Shown piece after piece: positions 47,895-60,194 of a DNA stretch of 64,000 nucleotides. The notes beneath the pieces were generated by a model. The model was not told the DNA's origin. It was given only the letters and a program-made list of their open reading frames with translations, and did no database searches. Position 1 is the stretch's first letter. Each line of letters opens with the position of its first letter. Source of the stretch: Polytrichum commune. Taxonomy: Eukaryota > Streptophyta > Polytrichopsida > Polytrichales > Polytrichaceae. The position numbers and the translations under genes are program-made. The DNA lies in assembly GCA_950295325.1 (NCBI GenBank), contig OX485807.1, positions 7,318,501 to 7,382,500 of the forward strand. The letters run 5' to 3'.

Positions 47895-49981
47895 TGTGAG
47901 GCCAAACCCCCCACCCTTAAGCGTCCGTAGTCCGAGTAGTGGGTTTGGGCTCACATTCCTCCGCGGTATTGGATTTGGACTTGGATGAGTCCATAGTGCA
48001 AGGTTCACCCTTCAAGTGGTCTTGGATTTAACTGGAATTTCACTTTTAACAACTCAATGTACGATTTCAATACGTATGTGGAGAATGCACAAGTTAACTA
48101 TGTTATTTTAACCTCCTTATGCTCGGGTGCTATTTTGTCTTTGTTTGCTTCTAACGTCCATCCGGCCGCTTTAGCTACACAAGCCCTTAAGGATATCCCT
48201 CTCCTAAATGGAGTCCGTGCCGTTGACTCTATACTACCACTTGAACTATCACTTGTGTATTCCGTATCGCTACTATAAGAGGTCTCACTTGGTGTCTCCA
48301 TACTGTACATAAGCCTTTAAGTATTAAGAAATACTTATGTGACTTATGTCAATCTCTCCCTCGCTCCTTTGGTCTTTGCTTCCTTTGTCTTGCCATCGCG
48401 AGAGTGCTCCACATTCTCCATTAATTTGTGCACGTGGTTTATTTTTAAAGAGAGGATGCAAGTGTTAAAAAAAACACTATTCTCTATAGTCAATCTCAAA
48501 TACATTTACTTGTGAAAGCCACACATAACACTAACTAGCATAATGTAACTAACTACTTGTCTATGAGCTAATTAGGTAGGCTATCTACTAAGCTCCTTCA
48601 TGAACCCATCTCTTTACTTTCTAATTACATAAACCCAGCTCCTTCATAAACCCAGCTTCTTAGCTTCTAACTAAACAAACCCAGGTCCTTCATAAATCCA
48701 GCTCTTTACTTTCTAACTAAACAAACCCAGCTCCTTCATAAACCCAGCTCCTTCATGAACCCACAACTTTGTAGTTGTAATCCCCAACTACCTCACTAAT
48801 TATTCAAGCCCTTAACTAATCTTCCTACCTAATTTCCCTAATTCTACTAACAACCCCTTTCTAATCACACAATTCTTCTCTAATCCTAAAATCCTAAAAT
48901 CCTAGAGAGGAGAGGGGGAGAGAGAATTTCCTAACTTCACTAAGACTAACTAATCCACACAAGTATATTTTTGCACTCATCACAACATCAAGTGCTCAAC
49001 TCTTAAACATGGAACTTGCAACCACGTGTATTCAAAACATGAACTTTAAGTACCACAAATTGGAATCATGAATTAACTTTAAAATCCTTCACGTCAACAC
49101 TAATTCTACCAAGAGGTCAAGCCCTCTTCAAGGCTAACAAGCCTTGGCTCTCAAACTAAAAACTAAGCACACACATGTGCTCCAATATGGCTTCCCACAC
49201 CCACACTTATAACTCGTGGGGTGCCTTGGAGCACAAAGGAAAGAGAGAGGATGAGTGAGGGAAGAATGAGGGATTATATAGTAAGCTTGAGGGGGTGAGC
49301 ACCCTCAAGGCTCACGATAAGCCCTTGAGATTTCCTCCTACTTAGTAGGCGCCAATCCTATCTTCTAAGTCTTCCTCCCTCAAATGATCAACAAGGATCC
49401 TAATTCGAACATTTAACTAGCCTTGGCTTTCTACCTACCACACTTTACCAAACTTGGGATGCTTCAACCCAAACTTAGCCTCCTTCGCTTTCCGCCGCCA
49501 TAACTTTCTCCCCTTACTTTCCCAAATCGTCGCTCACCACTTAATTCAAACCACGATGCTTAACTCGTGATTTGATTGGTGCTTTGAGAATTTGCTTATC
49601 CTCCACCTTGCATTCTTCCTTGGGCCTTCCCCATTAAGTGGCCATGATGAGGTGGTCCACTTGTGCGCTCCATGTGATCCTCCATTCATCCCAATTCGAA
49701 TGCACTTGCCTCTTGAGTCACTTTGGTTGTCTCCATCCATTTGTACTAGCCTACTCACTAACTACTCAATCCAAGTTCTCCTTACCTATCCTCATTCACT
49801 CAAATCCTTCCGAAGGTAAAAACACAATAACAACTCACATCCTAGTCTCTTACAACATGGTACTTCTAAGACTAACATTTCACTCTTTTTATATTTTTGT
49901 GAAGTAACATGCTACTTCAAAGTGCATCAACTAACGTTTCAAGGGTCTAAGACTAAATGTGGGCACCCTTTTGGGCTCACA
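47895..49981. mobile_element. Solo-LTR-like insertion, 2087 bp, with 5-bp target duplication
   Basis: The segment begins TGTGAGGCCAAA and ends TTTGGGCTCACA, so it has TG...CA ends and is flanked by AAGGG on both sides (47890-47894 and 49982-49986). Removing it joins the flanks into CAATGAAGGGAAGAGAAGAA, identical to the uninterrupted repeat unit at 45,311-45,330, which fixes both ends. TG...CA with a 5-bp duplication and no coding sequence fits a solo LTR of an LTR retrotransposon. A TATATA at ~49,275 could be the LTR promoter. An internal minisatellite lies at ~48,590-48,765. Confidence 0.8.
48590..48765. repeat. Minisatellite inside the solo-LTR-like element
   Basis: Units of about 45 bases containing AAACCCAGCTCCTTCATAAA and CTTTCTAACTAAACAA repeat about four times with small changes. 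Confidence 0.75.
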
Positions 49982-50729
49982 AAGGGAAGAGAAGAAAAGA
50001 AAGAATAGAGGAGTAGAAAATATAGAATAATTAAATCATAGTTGTGTAGGAGAAGAACATTGCCTAAGGGCAAAGGAGAGTTGATTTTTGGAAATTGGTT
50101 TAGTAAGCTTAGCTAGCAACAAAACTACATACCACTAATGAATTGGCTACGCAATTTACGCCTATTATTATGGTTTGAAAGTTAGCGTGGGTAGAAAATA
50201 TCATGGCACACTATACTTATGTGTGGGTTGAAAATAAGGGTGGCTTATAGATTGATATAATAATCTAATCTAATAATTATAATTATAATATGAAGCTAAT
50301 TTTTGAGAAAATATTACTATATTGTACTATATTGATATCATATAATATCAACCCATGGTATTTCATGTTTTGTAAGAAAAAATCATATTCCTCATTTTGA
50401 ACATATGAAACAATGGGATCAAAAATGGCGTGGGTCAAGGAAAGTTGCATTGACCAAAAATATTGTGGTATAATTATAGTGAGGCACAATAATAGGTGTG
50501 GAGGGTGTAGCTAGGTGGGGTTCACACTTGTGGGTAACTTTGCCTAGCTTTGGAGTAAATTTTATTGATGTTCACCCAATTAGCATTTTGTGACACACGT
50601 CCTACTGAGGTGGAGGCATAAACGTTGATTATTATAGTACAACCCAAGGATTTTTAACTTATGTGCAAATTAGTCTGTGATTGAGACAAACCAGACCTCA
50701 AATTACTTTAATGAGTTAAATAGATTGGA

Positions 50730-50826
50730 AATTTTTCTTTTTCTTTTTGGCACAAATTAAAAAATCAATTACAAGAAAGGAACCAAAATACAACCACCTC
50801 AAGAGGACCGGCGCAAACCGAAGGGA
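50730..50826 (-). mobile_element. 97-bp retroposed fragment (LINE 3' end or SINE) with 13-bp target duplication
   Basis: Flanks TAAATAGATTGGA (50717-50729) and TAAATAAATTGGA (50827-50839) match at 12 of 13 positions. The insert starts with TTTTTCTTTTTCTTTTT, that is, an A-rich tail when read on the minus strand, after sequence such as TTTCTTGTAATTGATTTTTT that resembles a plant LINE 3' end. Other units of the array continue across this point without the insert. Confidence 0.75.
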
Positions 50827-51260
50827 TAAATAAATTGGAATGAAGTAGTCTAAAATCTATAGAGGCTTTGCTTTAATTACTTACAATGCTTCTGAGAAGT
50901 ATGTGGAGACAAGAACAAGAATAGAGAAGGAGAGAGGGTGAAAGGTGAAAACATGAAAACGTGAAATGAAATAGCATGTAGGCCAAAGGTCATAATTCTT
51001 AGTCGATTTGACATTGGAATTTGCTTCAATGACCTTGAATTTTTTGAGATGCATCGGCCACAACATTAGGGAACAAGTTTCCATAATGAAAGGGTTAGAG
51101 ATACCTTCATATATGAGAATTCCATCTTTCCCCAAGGTGGAGGGTGCAAATGCTAATTATGACTATTGAGTCCGAGAACTATTATGTTGAATCAAAGTAG
51201 TTTCGACAAGGGGTGAAATATTACAACTTGCTATATTTAGTTTGAATTTAGATGCATTAA

Positions 51261-52480
51261 TCACAAAACTATGAGGGGGGGTACTCTCCCCTCCCACCCC
51301 CTTGAACAACATGCATGTCAATATCAACTTATTTGCTACATCAACTTCATCACATACCAAAGCCTTCCCTAGAATTTGTATGGTTCCATAAATAGGGTGG
51401 GATGTGTGTTGGTATAATACCATACACATATTTTGACATCTAGATTCAACAATGAATTTATGGACAACAATGTTTTAAAAAAAAACAATTGAGACAAATG
51501 GTCAAAAGCCGTTGCCAAGAATTTGCAACAAACGGGAAAGACACACCCACTTAGAAGGAAGAAAAGCCCCTAAAATGTGTTATATTACCGTGTAATAGAA
51601 TGCACAAACCCAAGAGTCACTTAGCCAAGGACAACCCCCAAACCACCCAAAAAACCCAAGAGATAGGGAAGAAGAAGAGAATAAAAGACAAAGAATGAGA
51701 TAGTCAAATTCGGGCCACAAATTCCAAACCTATCTAATATGCTAGTTCCACTTAATCACCAACTGATCCCTCCTCCAAAGGACCCATGAGCCCTCCAAGT
51801 TTCATTTTGCAAGAGAGTCGTGGCCTGCTAAATGAATGATAAAGAATATCATACCTTGGGTAGGTTAAGTTTATTCTTTGCCTCCTTGACATTCATAGAA
51901 AATGAGCAAGATTTGAGAAAGATTTTGTCATTTATTTGGACCTCTGATACTATATAATGTGTGTTGGCACCCACAATATCATCCCCAATGTCTTTCATCT
52001 GAAATATTTCATTAATAGCATGGCCCTCATATTTTACCACAATTAGTGTAAGTTTTGTAGATAGAAAAATAAAATAATGACTATGAGCATATTGATTTTA
52101 TTTTACCAACATGGGGAACTAAGTTATCGTAATAAGGCTTTATTCATCTAAAGATATGGCATGACAATGTTAAGGATATTAAGGAATGTGGGTAGGTGAA
52201 TAGTCGGCACCCATTCATTAATAGTCCCAATGTTTTTAGGGTGGAAATTGATAATGTGGTCCACAATATCTACCATAAATAATGTACATCATTTTTGGTA
52301 ATTAGGACCACTCCCTGTTTGAAATTGCAAAATGAAATATTTTTTTACTTTTAATGTCATAAATGAAGTACATATAGGTAGTGCAAACGTTATAAAAAAC
52401 ATCTAAAAAAAATTACATTCTAAGTTATGTTAAATCTTTTTCTTCTTCTCAAGTGGTTGTTAGTTTGGAGGCTGGTGGGT
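51261..52480. other. Intergenic, fragments of the dispersed repeat
   Basis: No gene recognised. Pieces of the family also found in ABC intron 15 occur at ~51,930-52,050 (GTTGGCACCCACAATATCAT) and ~52,200-52,290 (GGTCCACAATATCTACCATA). Confidence 0.5.
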
Positions 52481-52489
52481 TGGGGTCGC

Positions 52490-53910
52490 GATGGGATTTC
52501 GTTTCCCAACACCTACAATAGGAAAAGGGGGGGGGGTGCGATAAAAACATGCCTCCTATAAATTTGTTGCCAATTCATTATGCTTTAATTTCAGTAGATT
52601 AATTTGGAGTCATTAACATTGATTATGGTGTTGCTTTTACTATAAATATTAATGTGATTTATTTTATATATAAAACCCATGTGCTCTATGCCATGTAATC
52701 AACATTTTTGCCGTTCCCTTGGTTGGTGCTATGAAACATCAACAATGGCGGGTGCCTCGGTTCTCGGCTACAAAGTGGAGGAGTTGGTTTTGAAAAGCTA
52801 AGTCTAAGTCGTAAGTTAGTTTTGAAAAGCAGTGAGAAGTCGGACGACTTACTTGAGGATTGGAGGCGAATCCGTTGTTGTGTAAGTTGATTGCAGATGG
52901 ATTGAAGAATCATCATTTGGTCCTTACATGGTACTACAAACCACCGGCTAATACGGGAGGTTAAGATCACCCACTAAGATGAACTGTCAAACCATTTGAT
53001 TTCCTAACACCTACCAAGGGGGTAACAATAAAACCTGACCAACATGTATTGGTTGTTGATTCATCCCAATTTACGTTTATTAGACTAGTTCGGGGTCTTT
53101 TGAATTTATTTAGGGGTTAATTTTATTATTAATCAAAATAATGGGGCTCTACAATAGTATTTTCACCCTCCCCTCCCCCAATTTGCCTTCCCTTTCGGTA
53201 GGTGTTATGAGCATTCGTCCTACAGGGACTATAACCTGATCTTACCACTTAGTGTTTTGTTTATGATATTTAATTCCATAAGCCAAATATTCCCACTTAC
53301 CCTACATTGAATTTTATCCAATGGTTACATTAATTGCCATGATGTTTATAATCAATGAATCGTTCATCGCTTTTGGACACCCATGGCTCCTTCAATGGTT
53401 GCAAAGTTATGTATGGCTTGTTATTGGTTGTGGAAGCAACTTGAGAATATCAAATTTGGTTCATAACACCTACCATGGGAGGTTCGACCAAAACATGCCG
53501 TTCCCAAGTTTGTTGTTAAATTGATCCCACTACCCCAATTTAGAAGTCTATTCAAATTTCAACAAAAACATTTGAGCTATACAATGGTTTTATGAATTTT
53601 CACCCTTCCCATGGTAGGTGTCATGAAACTTTCAGCCACTATGTAAGGGATTCATGTAATCTTACCATTGCTTTGTTTATGGCTTTAGTGTCACTAGCCA
53701 AACAATTATCACTATATTAAGGTATATGCAAATATTATATTGATTGCCATGATGCTTCCAATTAGTGAATCATCAGCCGGTTTTTTCCACTTTCAACTTA
53801 TTCTTCAGTGATTGTGAGGTTAAAACTAGTGTTGGTTTTGTATAGGTGAATGCATGGTATCAATAAGTAAAATCAATAAGGGTATCAAAGAACCTACCGT
53901 GGGTAGAAAT
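52490..53910. repeat. ~0.42-0.5-kb tandem repeats with an internal inverted motif
   Basis: Three units plus a partial one start with AACACCTACCA-like sequence near 52,502, 53,002, 53,466 and 53,890. Within each unit the reverse complement (GGTAGGTGTYATGA-like) recurs about 165-220 bases later; the clearest pair is ACACCTACCATGGG at ~53,466 and CCCATGGTAGGTGT at ~53,610. Units share TTGCCATGATG, AATGAATCATC-like and CTTACCA.T...TTTGTTTATG phrases. No coding sequence. Confidence 0.7.
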
Positions 53911-54504
53911 TTGTAACAACCTCTGAAACATTGATATTTGGTGAGTTTGTCGAGGTGAAAAACTCTTTGTATGCATAAGTTGGGGTCAATGCCGTTCTAA
54001 ACCAAATTAATACTAGGGCAATTTTACCTAGATATGAAGATTCTTGCATGATACATATACCCAAATGGTATCAAAAACAAAAACTACCATAAAGACCCTT
54101 ACCCTACTGGTATCAAAAAATGTGGAATTCATATGGATACACGAACCATAATATTTAAAAGAAAAGAATAAAAGGCAATACTAGTCCAACATTGGTGTAT
54201 ATACCTAACAATGTGTTATTGGTGGTGGGGAGTTTCTCAAGAGTACCTATATTGACAGATGGTTTGGCATATCAGCGGTTTCTTACACCCAAGATTTTCA
54301 AGGGTTATTTGCTTGCTTTTCTTATTTGAACACCTATATTTGATTGGTGTACAGTTTAGTGAGGATCAAACAACAAACATCGTGAAGACGCATGTTTAAA
54401 AAAAAAAAAAAAAGTGGACTACGTCTTCAAACCTGACTAACTACTCCACACTCAATTGTGAACACAATTGAGAGGACCTTTGTACTCAAATAAAGAGTCA
54501 ACAA

Positions 54505-54852
54505 ATATGCACTTCCGATAACCATAACTAAATGAGGGGAGATCCAACGGTTGTCGATGGCTCATCCAAGAGTTGCTAATGAACCATGCTTCGACGTCTA
54601 AATCCAGTCCGTAGAAGTCGGAGAACATGACAAAATGGACCGAATAACACCCATGATCTACCCACCTCACCTTCCGATGACCATAACTAAATCAAGGGAG
54701 ATCCGATTTTCAATCCGATTGTTGTTGGAGCTTCGTCGTATATTTGCTAACGAAACATGGTGCGGTGTGTGCATGTAGTCGTTAGAGTCCGGAGAGCATG
54801 GGAAAGCGGACGGAACAACACCCACCGTCTAGCTTAGCTTAGCTTAGCTTGT
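54505..54852. repeat. ~157-bp direct duplication and (AGCTT)n tract
   Basis: CTTCCGATAACCATAACTAA at ~54,514 and CTTCCGATGACCATAACTAA at ~54,671 begin two similar units that share GGGAGATCC, TTGCTAACGAA-like and ACATGG..C.G phrases. They end at a short TAGCT/AGCTT repeat at ~54,830-54,850. Confidence 0.75.
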
Positions 54853-57400
54853 GGGGAGTTCGAGAATACGGGTGGGAGCAAGATGACAAGGCTGGTGGCG
54901 ATTGAATGAGGCTGCTTGATGGGCCTGGTGAGGTTCAACTACAAAGATTCAAGCCCGCCTGCCACATACTAGGCTTTGGGAGCTTTTGGACACACAAGGG
55001 CCGATGACTGGGTCGGTCGGTGGTCGATCGATTGATCGATCGGTATGTATGTAAGTATATATGTATAATATGATGGAAGAAGTTGTCTATATGTATGTTT
55101 GTGTGTGTGTACGTGTAGGTATATACGCTTATTGCTGCTGCTGTTGCTCCTGCAGGCCAAGGATTCAGGCCACAGATTCGTGCTGTCTACGTAAACCCAT
55201 CCATTAGCAAGGTGAAAACGCAGCGAACTATTTTATGTATCGAAAACAACTACCGTTAGTATGTTTACGACTTCCGCACTACTGTAGTTAACCTATTTGT
55301 AGGAAAGCTGACTTTTTTGGAAGTTATATTTGAAAAGTTTCAAAAATTGATATGGGAAATTTTGATTTACCCATTACTTTTGGGATTGTCGAGTCTAAAA
55401 ATATAAATTGTAATAATTGATCGTTTATATATATCCAAGATCCGGAAATGGCATTAGAGCCCCCGGATTAGTCTAATTGACTCCATTTAGAATGGATTGA
55501 ATCTCAACCTTATAGGAGTTTTGTTTTGAATAGAGCCCCCTCTTAATGTGTTATATATTTTTATACACACACACACACACACATTTAGAAAGGGTTTCAC
55601 TATATTACTAACAATTTGGTAATGGCTCACTAATGGATGTTAGGTGGATTAGGCCATACAACGGATGGACAGGCGCCAATTCCATATGATTCAACAAAAA
55701 CACTATGCACGTAATTAAAGAACTATGTAGAGAATATGTTGAACAATTTGACATTTCTTGAGTGAGGTTAACTCTTATGACAATTCCAAATGCTAATCCA
55801 AAAACACTTAAGTCAATAGCATAGTTTTCCATCTCTAATGTTGTATCACAAATGAGTATTATTCATCATAAAAGTGTGATGACTGCCATACCAAGTTTTT
55901 GTGCCATTCATGTAAGTTTATTATGAAACTGTTGAGAAAAAGTGTTGATGGACAATTAACATTATAGAACTAGCATTAGAGGACCCCCAATTAATACAAG
56001 AGACGAAGTTGAGATTCATTAAATTAAACCTATAGGAGGCGTGTTTGCACTAAACTCCTCACATATTAGTGACACCAACCTTGACCCGTATATTAGTGTA
56101 GATGGTTCTTAATCGAAGAATGAACTTAAACTATACATCTAGATTTGAGTGGTACGTGATTAGGTGTGAATCTAAGAACCGACATCAAAAAGACATGTGT
56201 TTAAAGAGATTGGACTACATACTCAAAATAGGTTAACGATTCTAAGAGCAATAGTCAACAGAAACCGAGGAGACGTAGACGACCACTTAATGAGCAGGAT
56301 AATCTCTCCTCAGCTTTGAGAATGAAATAAGATATTCAAACGAGCTCCAAGAGTTAATATGAAGTAAATGGCTGCTACAGGCACGGTTTCGATTTGCTAA
56401 TCATCTTTGCATCAATTGTGTGTTTCATATCGTGCGAGAAGTCAAGGGTGCAGAGACAATAGCACACGTCTACCTTTCCTTAATTGGAGTACAAGGTAGT
56501 TTAAATTACAGCTTTCTGGCTGGCCAGCCGGCCGGCCGGCAGCCTAGCTATTCATCAGGCTGTGTGAAGCTAAGTATGTTCTGTTCTCATGATGCGTCGT
56601 CTTCATTCATGTCCCTTACTTACTATACAAACAACAAGATAAAACAACGGCCGTGACCCTTGGGCCAGCCACAACAGCACTGAGATTCTCTCTCACTAAA
56701 GCCGAGCACACATGCCATTAAGCGCATATTAAGCAGCAGCCCTATGGGTTTTATGATCTAGCAATGACGAAATCTGGAGCCTGGTAACTCCGCAATCGCA
56801 GGGCACACACACCCAAGCTTGGCCACAACCATGCATGCATGCATGTGTGTGTGTGTGTGTGTGTGTTTGTGTGTTTTTGTGTACCTTTCCCTTTCCTGTC
56901 CCACCATTGGCCTGCGGCTTGAAGAGAAGCTGGCATTTTGTTTCTAACAGGGGATAACGAGCCTTGTTTTGGGAGATTTGCAAATGTGGAGAGTGGATGG
57001 CCGATAGAGTTTTTGGATGTAGCCTACGTGGCTAAACTTAGATGTATGGAGAAGTGATGTTGGACGACGTTGCATTACTTTGTTTCACAAAATAGCTAAA
57101 GCATTGTAATATTCGAAGAAATAATATCCGGAAGAGGAACGAACATAAAGTAGAAACTTTGGGCAATATAGTATATGTAAAGATTTGGCTAAGGCTATTA
57201 CGAAAGTAATGGATTTATGGCAAACAATCAAAAATAAATAAATGAAAATCTGGTGGGCCGGCAAGAGTTTCTGTAAGAGCGCACCGCAGCCATCATGAAT
57301 GTTGAATTACATTTCCTAACATGACTCTTCAAGGTGGCTAGCACAAAGAAATAAAAGAAAAAAAGAAAAAAAACCAAGCAATTGGGATTGGCCATTCCCA
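54853..57400. other. Intergenic with microsatellites, no gene recognised
   Basis: Simple repeats include an (ACAC)n tract at ~55,566-55,583, GGCCGGCCGGCC near 56,528, and GCATGCATGCATG running into (GT)n at ~56,833-56,865. A GATCGATCGATTGATCGATC-like tract lies near 55,024. No open frame with recognisable content was seen. Confidence 0.5.
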
Positions 57401-57404
57401 TCTA

Positions 57405-57850
57405 TTACAAGTGAAGGGAGGTGCTACACTTGTAGTTTAGATATCCGATAGTAGTCTCATTGAGGTCCAATGCTTGTGGAACCCACACAACTGAAATTGT
57501 GTCAAGCCAGCATGAGAAGAGGTCTGTCATCTCTCTGAACAAATTATACTTCAAACATTTGCTAAGGTTCTCATATATCTCGTAGAGCTTGGTCTCGCAA
57601 ATGTTGACAACTCCCAAATAGTCACACATAAATATGTTATTCTTTTGTGAGAATTTCACAAGATGGTGAACACTCTCAAGCAATTGGCAAAAGTAGGACA
57701 ATGTGAGAGGAATTTTGGCATCAACTAGCATGTCAAAAGTTACCTTTTGCAAGTTCCCTCACATTGAAGGTGCCAAACATATCTATTGAATCCACATACA
57801 TTTTGTGGACCAAGTCGCAATACTATGACATTACATGTAGTCTTGGTTTT
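57405..57850 (-). pseudogene. Decayed hAT transposase, central/C-terminal fragment
   Basis: The minus-strand frame 57405-57752 contains LESVHHLVKFSQKNNIFMCD and YLGVVNICETKLYEIY, which parallels IEALDSLITFSQKRDVFICD and FIGAVKVCEGQLYTLY of the hAT transposase at 1973-5070. Just upstream (57,753-57,850) LVHKMYVDSID matches LLAKMKADSVS of the same protein, ending at AAAGGTAAC, close to where the intact gene has its intron. A TAG interrupts this upstream part. There is no dimerisation domain downstream. Confidence 0.75.
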
Positions 57851-60190
57851 TGTTATATGTTAAAACAAAACAACAAACAACTCAAGGTATTAAATATCAA
57901 GGAAGACTGATATAGTGTTTATAAGGATTATTGTCACATTGGTTTAAAGAATTCTACGACAATCTAAGATTCTTTCTTCCGAATCTCCATTTCGTAAGTT
58001 CATTACCTATTCTTTACCCTCTTAAGGTTCATTTGTGCATTTCTTAATCATGTATGAGTTTGTCCTATCTGGCAACTCCTATAATTTGATGACATGCTTC
58101 TATTTTGGTCATTAAGTTATTTTAAGCTTTGGCAATAGTCTTTGTATTGGCAATTGTCTTCTGTGTTGGCCATAGTCTTCCAAAGGAGTGTCATCCATTT
58201 GGGTTAGTAGTCTTTCCCCTAATTAGGGCAATCTTTAATTAAATCCAAATATAAAGAAAATTGCCATCTTCATTTCCTTTATCTTCATTATGTTCCAATT
58301 CAGAATTCAATTATCTTCATTGCCACACAACACACAAGGGCTTGCTCAATTTTTGCAATATCTCTAAAGCAAGCATCTACCTATCTACCTATCTATCTAT
58401 CTATCTATCTATCTATATAGGGTATAGTCATTCTAACATAAGCTAATTAGCTTCATTGCCTAGCCTAGCCTAATTCAAATCATCACACAATCTTGTCTAA
58501 AATTGTATCAAAGTATGTTCTTTGTCGACTAGACTATTTGCCAACCAAATATCATCATTAATCCCAACTCTCCATTGGGTCTAGTCAATCCCTTACATGT
58601 CTTAGTCATCATAATCATAATGACATATAACAATATAATTATAACGACTCCACAATAGTTTCTTCACCAGAGTTCATCGCCTTTTTAATTGAAATCTTTC
58701 TCTCTCTTTCTCTCTCTCAAAACCCTCTCTTGAATCACCCTCCCATAGGTATTCAAATACGACTTTCCAACTATGCTTGTTGGCACTATTTAGATTGCTA
58801 CCACATATTGCTCTTCGGTTGTATTATCTTCTAAATGCTCTGGTTCTGTCTCAAGAACTATGCATACGATTATTGTTAAAGGTGCAATGGCCCAAGGTAT
58901 AGACATTACATGTACCAAGTAGTTCATAGCTTCTTTCTCTCTCTATCACTCATATCTTTGGCGCCATGCCTCTCTCTCTCATATTGTTGCTCTTGGATTT
59001 TTATTTGCCATGGCTATAGTCAAGATATTTCCTCCGAAGACCTTCTTTAATTAACATAGGTTGCAGCTCTTCAACTTTGATTCCACTTTGTTCCTTTCAC
59101 ATGTAAGACTATAGTCTCTTTCCAACTCCTTATCTATTGAGTGTCAACATTCTTATCTCTCATGCTTTATTCGATGACTTCTCTGACATTGCAATAACTC
59201 CAATCACTAGACTCATAAACAAGATCTTGCTTGCAACTTGTAGATTCATTCCAATCACAAACAACTGCACATTGAGTTCATCATCAGTCCTTCTAGCCAA
59301 AACTTCTCAATCACAACTCCATATATGGTGTTCATTCCCCTATCACAAGCGGCAATGTCACTTACTCTAATTTCTATTTACTTTTTAGCATCACATTAGA
59401 CTCTACAACATTTTTGCCTATGACCTATCTTTGTATGGCTATGGCTTAGCATAGTTAACGAGAAGTGTCTTCATCCTCTTCTGATTGTCTTTTTATCCCA
59501 TCAAAGGTTGCACGTAGTTACAACCTCCCAAAACTACCTTTCCAAACTATACCCTATTAACTTACTCTAAAATGTCTTTCATCTACTATTTCATCATCTA
59601 CTAAGTATTTTCCTACTTACTAAAATGCTATGGCTTAAAAGAAATGTATTACATTACCATTTTTAAGGGTGATAACATACTTAACCATATAGTATTCACA
59701 TTGCAAGTGATTTCTAGGCCTCAATGTGTATGACTCCAACAAGTCTAGTAAATTCCAAGTGCCTCTACGGAGAGTTTACAAAGTATTTGTACAATCAATG
59801 GCACAAATCCTCAATTTTTGTCATCATGGACACATGACTTAACGTACATATGGCCAAATTTGTGTGGTGGGACACACATACAAGGCCCCTTTTCATGTGG
59901 GGTGCCGCCATCTTTTGCAAAACCTTGGAGTCACCACAAATTAGCCACCTTACATCAAAGCATACCGACCCACATTAGAAACACGAGACACATAATATTT
60001 AAAGACCAAAAAATAAATCAAATTTAAAGGCCATGGACCAGCCACTACAAGAAAGACTCCCAAGAGCAAGTAGAACAAGACTAGGCACATCGAATTCAAG
60101 GAGCATTAACAAACAATTGAAGAGGAGCCGAAACAACCAAATTATTTACCAGGAAGACAAGGGCACTATCTTAAACCCCCATACACTACG
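57851..60190. other. Sequence separating two parts of the hAT relic
   Basis: No gene recognised. Because 57.4-57.85 and 60.2-60.6 kb look like consecutive parts of one minus-strand transposase, much of this 2.3 kb may be a later insertion. A (CTAT)n microsatellite lies at ~58,379-58,420. CACTACAAGAAA at 60,043-60,054 looks like a CACTA terminus, but no matching end was found. Confidence 0.4.
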
Positions 60191-60194
60191 AAGG

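Larger units (their letters stand above)
43990..51260. repeat. Diverged array of a non-coding repeat family (five or six units)
   Basis: The same ordered landmarks recur: TGATGTTCAC..GG.GGAGTTT.GTGAC, TCAAAGACCTCAAATTACT, GAATTAGTCACAAA, GGGGCTTTGCTTTGGTTACT, a purine-rich stretch with GAAGGGAAGAGAAGAAAAGG, TTGGTTGTTGGAAGTTAGT, TAAGCTTAGCTAGCA and CTACATACTACATTGATGAA. The GCTTTGCTTTG landmark occurs near 43,998, 45,268, 46,812, 47,860 and 50,867. Later insertions interrupt the units (47895-49981 and 50730-50826). Long open frames are absent. The origin (worn LTRs, Helitron or satellite-like) is undetermined. Confidence 0.75.

Noticed and set aside
60043..60054. CACTACAAGAAA, like a plant CACTA transposon terminus
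   Set aside because: No opposite TTTCTTGTAGTG end or 3-bp duplication was found nearby; a 12-base match alone can be chance.
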